Shown here piece by piece: positions 44,831-51,232 of a DNA stretch of 51,232 bases; within the stretch, counting starts at the first letter, position 1; each line of letters opens with the position of its first letter. The notes under the pieces were generated by a model. The model saw only the letters and a program-made list of their open reading frames with translations, had not been told where the DNA came from and did no database searches. The DNA is from Bacteroidota bacterium (GTDB taxonomy: Bacteria; Bacteroidota; Bacteroidia; Chitinophagales; Saprospiraceae). The position numbers were made by a program, and so were the translations under genes. The DNA lies in assembly GCA_029781865.1 (NCBI GenBank), contig JAKOVW010000035.1:1-51232 (forward strand), written 5' to 3'.

Positions 44831-47800
44831 TCATTTCATCAATTCAAATTTTGCGTTTCTACGGATGCCAAATTCATCTTCAATTTGTACAAAGTACATT
44901 CCTTCTTTCCAGTTTTTAGTATCGATGCTAGCAATGGCATTTTTATGATTTGTTGTTTCGAAATAAACCTGCTTGCCATGCAAATCAAATACCCGGATTT
45001 TTTGAATGTTTCCGGATTTCAATCCGAGATTTATTTTTTCGTAAGCCGGATTGGGATATACTATTAACTCTGTAAATTCATTTTTCCATTTATCATTGGA
45101 GTCGTCTGGAATTCCTGCATCTTCTGTGGTAATTATTGAACCGGAATAATTTTCGGCACCAAGTAAAGTTGCTAAATTCTTCTTAATTATTAAAGCCGTA
45201 TTACCGCCTCCACTTAGGTTGTTGCTAATGACAATACAATAATCTTCCACTTCGCCATACGGGAATGTGCTGCAGGAATTAGGCGGATAGCAGCCGTATG
45301 ACATGGAGACCCGCATCCTTGTTGTTTTACCGGAACATCCCGGTATAGTTACATAGCCGCAAATTTTCGAATAGCCATTTCCATATGCAAATAATTCTCC
45401 GGCATCGTCAAAGTCGCCATCGCCGTTAAAGTCAATCCATACTTTCCAATATACCTGGTAAGAACTGCCGGAAAATCCCGGTGTCAAACAAAGATTGTAT
45501 GTATTTCCTGTAATCACTTCAATGCAGGGGTTATTAAAATACTTGTATCCTCCATTGGGTCCGGAACAATTATTCACATTCGCCAATTCTACACATTGTA
45601 TCCACATCGGGCTGCAATCTGCACCTTTTGAATTACAATAGCCTGGTCCGCCATTGCATTTAACTGTGACAAAGAAACTACAGGTGTCAGTATAATTTCC
45701 TTGTTTTACAACGTAGCTGACTTTTGTGGTACCACATGGAAATAAAGCTCCGCAGGGAGGCCCTGAAATTTGTGTAACTGTGTAGCAGGGTACTTTACAA
45801 ATGTATTCTCTAAGGCTTGTGGTGTATTGATCATTCCAGGTGCCATCGGGTAGTAATTCAACATAGTCCTGGTCGCCATTGGAATTGTTGGGTTGACCTG
45901 CAGACCAGTTGGTGAAACTCAGCGGAGTGCCGTCAATCCATTCAAAGAAACCTTCGACATTGCTGTCATGTAAACCGATGTATGCAGTCACTCCCATTAG
46001 CTTACTTGCCACAAATGCATTTTCATCCGGGGATTGCATAACGCACAATTGACCACCCACATTTTCGCACAGTACTTTTGCATTAGGCCAGGTTGCCGTT
46101 TTCAGTGAACAGAAATATTTATTTCCTAAATAATTACCCATGTAAATAAATCCTGCAATGGTATCTGAGGAACAAGGTTTGCAGGTAGTAACCGTTGGAT
46201 GAGCCCAGTTTACAATTGCACCATTCAGATTCGGATCCTTGTCCACAATGATATCATTGGGACATTTAATGTTTAATCCATTTCCGGTTACGGTCACTTT
46301 AAAACTGTGATTGGTAATGTTGCCGCAATTATCCATTGCAGTATAAACAACAACAGTGGTTGTACCGGCCGGGAAAAGATAGCCCGGTTTGTAATTGGAT
46401 GTGATTTGTTTAATTCCACAATTGTCAGTTGCTGTTGGTACATTCCACCACAGCTCTTTTTCGCATGCTCCATTCGCATCAATAGTGATGTCTGATGGGC
46501 AGTTTGTAAATACCGGAGGAGTGGTGTCATTCAAATCGATGATTTGTGTACAAACAGAATACAAACTTGTGTCATGTGGATCAGTTGCCGTCCACGTGCG
46601 CTTTATTTTTTTTGCATTCAGGCAGGAATACGTTTTGATGACTTCGTCTTTAAACGTAATCAAAGGAGTGTCACAACCACTGGAAGAAGGAGTTGCAGTT
46701 GCGATCCCTGAAGTAGTAGGTTTGCAATCAGCCTGAGGGCAACCGGAATAATCTTTAGGGCAAATGATGACCGGTGGTTTGTTGCAACAACTTCCGGTAA
46801 CCACGACTTTAAAGGAAAGGGTGGTGGCATTACCGCAAAGATCAGTAGCGGTATACATCACGACAGTTGTACCCAAAGGAAATGCAGTTCCGGAAGCATG
46901 AGTAGAATTCAATTGCACTGTTGAACAATTATCTTTTGCAACGGGCTCCTGCCAGCTTGCGGTAGCCATGCAATTGCTGTCAATTGGAATGTGAATGTCA
47001 AATGGAGCTGAGATAAATTCAGGAGCAATAGTGTCTTTCAAATCAATTACCTGAACACAGGCTGATTGAATTTTAGAATCAATTGGATCCTTAGCGGTCC
47101 AAACCCGAAGGATTCTCGTTGCACCCGGACATGGACCTGTTTTGGCAACAATGTCCTGAATGGAAAGTAATGGTTGAGAACAATTCGGAGTTCCCGGTTC
47201 AACAAGTGGCGTTCCGGTCACTGAACTATCAACAGACGTTCCCGGACATCCGACATAACTTGTTGGACAGGTCAATTTGGGATTTACATTACAACATTCA
47301 GAAACCGTAATGGTGAAGGTGCATGTTGCAGTGTTGCCACATTGATCTGTGGCTATATAGTTGATCGTTGTTGTGCCCACATTGAAAAAGGTATTGGGCT
47401 GTACATTGGAAGTTAAAGTAGTACCGGAACAATTATCGGTGACTTTTGGGAGATTCCAATTTACTCTGGTCATGCAATTTGCACCGGGGCTCACGGTAAT
47501 GTCTACCGGACATAAGGATAAAGAAGGTGCAACATCATCTTTGAGATTGATGCGTTGGGTACAGGATGATTTTTTGGTTGTATCTATTGGATCCAGCGCA
47601 GTCCATGTTCTGATTAAACTGATGCTTCCTGCGCAATTACCTTGTGATACTATTGAATCATGATATCTGAATACCGGAACATTGCAAAGGGGAGATCCCG
47701 GACTTGCAGTTGGATAACCTGTTTTGGAGGGATCAATTCCGTCATTAGGACATCCGGAATAATCTGCAGGGCAAAAAAGAACGGGAGGCATATCGCAACA

Positions 47801-48439
47801 GGATCCCATCACATTAATGTTAAAGCTGCAGCTGCTTTTGTTGCCGCATGGATCTTCAGCGGAGTAGGTCACGGTTGTAATGCCAATCGGAAAAATATCA
47901 CCGGAGACATGATTGACGGATAAATTCAGTTTTCCGCAGTTGTCGGATACATTAGGTGAATTCCAGAATACCGTGGCATTGCAATTGCTGTTGGCCATGA
48001 CATTGGTGTCTTTGGGACAATTGCTGATGATTGGTGCCTCATCATCTTTTAATATTATTTTTTGCAGACAAGAGGTATTGAGTGTTGGGTCCTGAGGATC
48101 TGTTGCTGTCCATACCCGATTGATTTCAATACTTCCGGCGCAGGGTCCCTGGCTGATAATATTATCGATATGTGTAATAATTGGGGGACTGCAATTCGGA
48201 CCGCCGGGCTGACCTGTTGCGAATCCTGTATTGCCGGGAGCAGTAGATACTCCGGGACAAGCAGCAAAATCCGCCGGGCATTTTATTATTGGCGGTACAT
48301 TGCAAACAGAAAATTTGGTTGCTGATTTGGTGTGCAGCTTCTTGTAAGATTTAGGTTGACTAAATCCGTTGTGTAAGCTAATCAGTAAAAGAAAAGCAAT
48401 CATCCATAGCGGACGAGCTTGAATTGAAATTTTGTCCAT
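44831..48439 (-). CDS. T9SS-exported HYR/C-type-lectin/GEVED surface protein (1202 aa)
   Basis: Same architecture as the neighbouring 1694-residue protein but with four composite HYR units instead of seven (about residues 45-710). The signal peptide is MDKISIQARPLWMIAFLLL...GFSQ. A HYR starting IKCPNDIIVDKD is again split by a C-type lectin domain (about 765-878) with GQPNN and TWND, resuming at FPCGTTKVSYVV...CSFFVTVKC. A GEVED domain (about 946-1061, ends YGEVEDYC) and a sorting domain (VYPNPAYEKINL...RRNAKFELMK) complete it. Likely a surface lectin or adhesin. The head-to-tail arrangement with its paralogue and the shared flanking repeats suggest tandem duplication followed by change in unit number. 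Confidence 0.9.
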   Translation of the reverse strand: MDKISIQARPLWMIAFLLLISLHNGFSQPKSYKKLHTKSATKFSVCNVPPIIKCPADFAACPGVSTAPGNTGFATGQPGGPNCSPPIITHIDNIISQGPCAGSIEINRVWTATDPQDPTLNTSCLQKIILKDDEAPIISNCPKDTNVMANSNCNATVFWNSPNVSDNCGKLNLSVNHVSGDIFPIGITTVTYSAEDPCGNKSSCSFNINVMGSCCDMPPVLFCPADYSGCPNDGIDPSKTGYPTASPGSPLCNVPVFRYHDSIVSQGNCAGSISLIRTWTALDPIDTTKKSSCTQRINLKDDVAPSLSLCPVDITVSPGANCMTRVNWNLPKVTDNCSGTTLTSNVQPNTFFNVGTTTINYIATDQCGNTATCTFTITVSECCNVNPKLTCPTSYVGCPGTSVDSSVTGTPLVEPGTPNCSQPLLSIQDIVAKTGPCPGATRILRVWTAKDPIDSKIQSACVQVIDLKDTIAPEFISAPFDIHIPIDSNCMATASWQEPVAKDNCSTVQLNSTHASGTAFPLGTTVVMYTATDLCGNATTLSFKVVVTGSCCNKPPVIICPKDYSGCPQADCKPTTSGIATATPSSSGCDTPLITFKDEVIKTYSCLNAKKIKRTWTATDPHDTSLYSVCTQIIDLNDTTPPVFTNCPSDITIDANGACEKELWWNVPTATDNCGIKQITSNYKPGYLFPAGTTTVVVYTAMDNCGNITNHSFKVTVTGNGLNIKCPNDIIVDKDPNLNGAIVNWAHPTVTTCKPCSSDTIAGFIYMGNYLGNKYFCSLKTATWPNAKVLCENVGGQLCVMQSPDENAFVASKLMGVTAYIGLHDSNVEGFFEWIDGTPLSFTNWSAGQPNNSNGDQDYVELLPDGTWNDQYTTSLREYICKVPCYTVTQISGPPCGALFPCGTTKVSYVVKQGNYTDTCSFFVTVKCNGGPGYCNSKGADCSPMWIQCVELANVNNCSGPNGGYKYFNNPCIEVITGNTYNLCLTPGFSGSSYQVYWKVWIDFNGDGDFDDAGELFAYGNGYSKICGYVTIPGCSGKTTRMRVSMSYGCYPPNSCSTFPYGEVEDYCIVISNNLSGGGNTALIIKKNLATLLGAENYSGSIITTEDAGIPDDSNDKWKNEFTELIVYPNPAYEKINLGLKSGNIQKIRVFDLHGKQVYFETTNHKNAIASIDTKNWKEGMYFVQIEDEFGIRRNAKFELMK

Positions 48440-48647
48440 AGTTTTTTATTTAGAAATTCGAATGAAATAAGGCTATGGAGCAAAGAATGCTAAGTGTACC
48501 GGAAGAAATTGTGACGAGGAGAAGCCGGGAAATGCATCTTTGATAATAGGAATATCAACGATGGGCTAAAGGTAAGTATATAATACCATTGCTTGTATTA
48601 ACTATTTGCATTAGAAACGGGGCGGATCTGCCCACACTTCAACCTGA

Positions 48648-49070
48648 TCAATGTCTGCCCCAAAGTTCGACTACAGCGCGTTGTCTGCGGTTGTTTTTTG
48701 TATCATACCAGAACACCACACTGGTGATTACTCTGCGGTTGCCTGCGAGGTCGATGACTCGGCTTTCCTGACCGGCTTTAAAAGTACCTTTTAATTCTAC
48801 ATCCTGAGTGCTGCCGTCACCAAAATGAATGACCATTTTATGCATGTTTAAAGCAGAGCGGTCCACTCTTAATTTTAATGCTGTAAAAAATCCTTCACGG
48901 GCTGTGACTGCAATTTCGTCGCGGTCCAATCCAAAGTTAACCGTTCTTGTGCCGAGTTGTTCCCAGCCTCCCTGGGGGTTTCCTTTCGAAGACGAGCAGG
49001 CTGTATTGCCGATTAAAATGGAACAAAAGAGGGTGACGATAATGCAGGAAGTTTGTAACAGGTTTTTCAT
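48648..49070 (-). CDS. Small lipoprotein, possibly DUF2541-like
   Basis: 140 residues. Signal MKNLLQTSCIIVTLFCSILIG-type with Cys25 in GNTAC as the lipidated residue, then a Ser/Gly linker. The mature part is a single beta domain: WEQLGTRTVNFGLDRDEI, LKLRVDRSALNMHKMVIHFG, SRVIDLAGNRRVITSVVFWY, AVVELWG. This resembles DUF2541 (YaaI-type) proteins, but I am not certain. Function unknown. It precedes the HYR-lectin gene on the same strand (208 bp) and lies inside the pair of palindromic repeat clusters. Confidence 0.75.
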   Translation of the reverse strand: MKNLLQTSCIIVTLFCSILIGNTACSSSKGNPQGGWEQLGTRTVNFGLDRDEIAVTAREGFFTALKLRVDRSALNMHKMVIHFGDGSTQDVELKGTFKAGQESRVIDLAGNRRVITSVVFWYDTKNNRRQRAVVELWGRH

Positions 49071-49206
49071 ATTTTCGAATTTAAGAGTATGAAAGGTAAG
49101 ACGGAAAAATTAATTTTTGGTTTAATGCATTAAAATAATTTTATGTATGGATTATTAAGAATTCGTCCTCCTCTACAGATAGGATTAATAGATTTTTAAG
49201 TACTTG

Positions 49207-49521
49207 AACTATGTGTCCCTATTGTGAACTATGTGTTTCAAAAAAAATTATAAAGAGTATTCTTAAACACATAGGGCACATAGAACACACATCGGATACA
49301 TCAGATATAATTAAAAAATAGTAAAGCTATGTGTCCCTATTGTGAACTATGTGTTTCAAAAAAAATTATGAAAAGTATATATAAACACATAGAGCACATC
49401 GAACACATTAGAAATACTTAGAAAATAGTTGAACTATTTGTCCCTATTGTGATCTATGTGTTTCAAAAAATATTTGAGGAGAATACTTAAACACATAGGG
49501 CACATAAAACGCACATAGAAC
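49207..49521. repeat. Palindromic CTATGTG repeat cluster B
   Basis: Three units, starting near 49209, 49327 and 49434 (period about 107-118 bp). Each has CTATGTGTCCCTATTGTGA, ACTATGTGTTTC, an A-rich middle, AAACACATAGGGCACATAG and a spacer. The arms pair over at least 10 bp (CTATGTGTTT/AAACACATAG). The rest of the 49071-49561 gap holds nothing else that I can see. Confidence 0.88.
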
Positions 49522-49561
49522 GCGACAGCAATTAATTCAAAAACCGCTCATCACAATCATC

Positions 49562-50368
49562 TCATTCAATCATTTTTTTTAACTGGTTATATAATTCAGG
49601 TAAAGCGGTTTTAATTTTTTCCGGATACATCACATAGCAATAGCAAAGCAACGCACAGGTGTCTGCATTTGGTTGACGCAAATATTTTAATAAAGACTCC
49701 GTGTCTGTTGATATGATTTTATTGATGATTTCCCATGCCTGTTTGTAATCCGGTTGAATCAGCTCAGCGATATTTCGGAGCAGAACAAAAACAGTACACC
49801 ATTCATAGAGTGCCGTATTGAAATAGTTGTCCGGTTTTAGATAAGCAGCTTCCAGTGCATCGGAAGCCAGAATAATGACTCCATCTTCATGCTGCGTTTC
49901 GGAAAGATGAAAATAATCTTGTTCCGGAGTAGCAAATGCGTGATGATAAAATACGATTCTCCTGTAGTGTTCTGCTGCTTTATCTGTGTACACTAATTTT
50001 AAACGGACAGCCGGTGCCAATGCCATCATTTTGATTTCTTCGGGAATATCTTTTTCGGACATGGAGATAAATTCTTTTTCCCGGAGTTCGAGTGCCAGCT
50101 GGTTACTAAATTGCTGCAGTGCATTTGGCTCAGGAGAAGGAATAAACAAAACGAACCTACGTAACCAGCTCAATTCATAGGCATTCAGTTGCGGTGGATA
50201 TCTGGCATACCACCAGGAGTTGACCAGTGGTCCAAGAGTAAAAGCTGCAGCTACCAAAATGCCGGCGGGGATCAAAATCCAGAGGCTGCTCATTTCGGTT
50301 TTATCTACGAAGTAAAGTATGATCAGGAAGAGGGCTGAGCAAAGCGTTTGTACAATCCGGGAGGGCAT
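49562..50368 (-). CDS. MtfA-like membrane protein without the HExxH zinc motif
   Basis: 268 residues. One or two N-terminal membrane helices (about 8-50) are followed by a cytosolic domain resembling MtfA (Mlc titration factor) zinc peptidases: ELSWLRRFVLFIPSP, LREKEFISMSEKDIPEEIKM, IVFYHHAFATPEQ and DGVIILASDAL. At the position where MtfA has N-x-x-L-H-E-F-A-H this protein reads FNTALYEWCTVF, so the catalytic His and Glu arrangement is lost. It may be a non-catalytic relative. The resemblance is from memory of the family and needs a profile search. Confidence 0.5.
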   Translation of the reverse strand: MPSRIVQTLCSALFLIILYFVDKTEMSSLWILIPAGILVAAAFTLGPLVNSWWYARYPPQLNAYELSWLRRFVLFIPSPEPNALQQFSNQLALELREKEFISMSEKDIPEEIKMMALAPAVRLKLVYTDKAAEHYRRIVFYHHAFATPEQDYFHLSETQHEDGVIILASDALEAAYLKPDNYFNTALYEWCTVFVLLRNIAELIQPDYKQAWEIINKIISTDTESLLKYLRQPNADTCALLCYCYVMYPEKIKTALPELYNQLKKMIE

Positions 50369-50507
50369 AAACTAAAAAATGATGTATAAATAACTGGCTT
50401 TCATAATATTAAACAGTCCTAAAGGTAGGCAAAGCCGGACAATCCCAATAGGAATGCAGTTGGAAAAACTATCTCAGCGCTTTTCTTTTAAAAATATTGA
50501 ATTCGCT

Positions 50508-50515
50508 TATATTTG
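50508..50515 (+). promoter_or_regulatory. -7 box for tRNA-Phe
   Basis: TATATTTG fits TAnnTTTG exactly, 51 bp before the tRNA. A T-rich stretch (TTTT at 50486) lies at the -33 position, but no clean TTG. Confidence 0.45.
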
Positions 50516-50566
50516 CAGCCCAATTCCGATAAAATCAATCAAAGTATATTTCATTGATTTTTGGCT

Positions 50567-50639
<73 letters not shown>

Positions 50640-50644
50640 CAGAC

Positions 50645-50680
50645 AACCCTTGCAAAGTCCCATTTTGTAAGGGTTTTGTT
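50645..50680 (+). terminator. Intrinsic terminator after tRNA-Phe
   Basis: AACCCTTGCAAA (50645-50656) pairs with TTTGTAAGGGTT (50664-50675), 12 bp with one G-U, loop GTCCCAT, then TTGTTTTTATT. Confidence 0.8.
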
Positions 50681-51008
50681 TTTATTGCCTCCTTTTTTGC
50701 CTCCTTTTTATTGATCATTATTGAACGTGAATAAACTTTTTCGAAGGTAATAATTAATCTGATTATGATCATTTTGAAATGTAATTTATAATTGCTTTTC
50801 AGCATATATATATTATAGCTATTTTTTTAAACATTACCATTATAACACCATACTCATTTTCTTCCTAGCATCCCCCTATATACACCCCATATCTTCTGTA
50901 TAGGTACTTTCTTATACCCCCTAATCATTCCCCCCCTCCAACATCAGGAGAGGAAAACTTCCCCTTCCCCTTAAATGAAGGATTCATTTTACATTAAAAT
51001 TTTTACAA
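50681..51008. other. AT-rich gap with C-runs, possible accessory-region boundary
   Basis: Contains a direct repeat TGCCTCCTTTTT (50696 and 50709 area), then an AT-rich stretch, then a tract with six runs of four to seven C (50872-50970) and an inverted repeat CCTATA...TATAGG. No ORF on either strand is convincing; the 75-codon minus-strand ORF here partly reads the tRNA backwards. Confidence 0.5.
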
Positions 51009-51232
51009 ATGGTAACAGTAAGTGACTATGCCGTAAGGCAAAATGCAGAAGGAAAAGACTTTGTTGTTTTGATCCTTCAAGGAGACATGGAACTTGTCAA
51101 GTCTCAAACTACAGGTAACTTTTATGCAACAGCAAAGAAGTGTACCATTACTTCAACCTTCAATGAACACACAGCAGCAGCATTGATTGGTAAAGAGATT
51201 CCAGGAAAGATTATTAAACAGGATTGTGAACC
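51009..51232 (+). CDS. Unrecognised protein, 3'-truncated by the window
   Basis: Starts ATG at 51009 (MVTVSDYAVRQNAEGKDFVV) and stays open to the window end, 74 codons. The visible part alternates strands and short turns (VVLILQGDMELVKS, GNFYATAKKCTITSTF, GKEIPGKIIKQDC), consistent with a small beta-rich domain. No signal peptide or membrane segment. I do not recognise the family. Its place just beyond a tRNA and a C-run tract suggests an accessory or mobile-element gene, but no integrase or replication gene is visible here. Confidence 0.65.
   Translation, partial: MVTVSDYAVRQNAEGKDFVVLILQGDMELVKSQTTGNFYATAKKCTITSTFNEHTAAALIGKEIPGKIIKQDCE

Noticed and set aside
49207-49521. CRISPR-like regular spacing of repeats
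   Set aside because: The repeats are palindromic over most of their length, degenerate, and lack unique spacers of constant size; no cas genes are near.

Overview
The window is AT-rich chromosomal DNA from a Bacteroidota bacterium, most probably of the Saprospiraceae or a related environmental lineage (lineage by inference only). The signs are type IX secretion (T9SS) C-terminal sorting domains on four large secreted proteins, a PorZ-type T9SS component, a MurF-Alr fusion, an RprX/RprY-like two-component pair, SurA-type lipoprotein/foldase clusters, promoters with the Bacteroidota TAnnTTTG box, and very little Shine-Dalgarno signal.

Layout. 1-13024: the 3' part of a giant T9SS-exported gene with at least 41 complete six-cysteine HYR-like repeats, then DUF11-like, SdrD B-like and sorting domains; its start lies left of the window. 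13179-15491: convergent porZ. 15938-18117: histidine kinase plus OmpR-family regulator. 18296-22100: purD and a murF-alr fusion. 22216-26414: three-gene periplasmic folding operon (double-PpiC protein, SurA-N-like lipoprotein, SurA). 26415-27083: non-coding, with a candidate minus-strand small RNA. 27084-28949: htpG. 28956-37892: a minus-strand run with a BNR/Asp-box T9SS protein, a helical lipoprotein, a SMUG2-like glycosylase, thrS, dodecin, a TPR lipoprotein and a TMTC-like membrane protein with TPRs. 37893-38673: repeats and a perfect palindrome. 38674-48439: two tandem paralogous T9SS proteins (HYR composites + C-type lectin + GEVED + sorting domain). 43759-44830 and 49071-49561: clusters of a palindromic CTATGTG repeat family. 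48648-50368: a small lipoprotein and an MtfA-like protein lacking the metalloprotease motif. 50567-50639: tRNA-Phe, followed by AT-rich and C-run DNA and the start of an unrecognised gene that runs off the window.

The common theme is the cell surface: secretion machinery (porZ), periplasmic folding, large disulfide-rich adhesin-like cargo and a possible protein glycosyltransferase. The most striking observation is in the giant protein. Every unit that has lost a cysteine sits next to a unit that has lost a complementary one (fourth Cys of unit n with fifth Cys of unit n+1, three times; second Cys of n with third Cys of n+1, once). This suggests that neighbouring repeats are joined by inter-domain disulfides. 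In addition, 30 of 41 repeat linkers carry the D-(S/T)-(A/I/L/V/M/T) motif known as the Bacteroidota O-glycosylation site.
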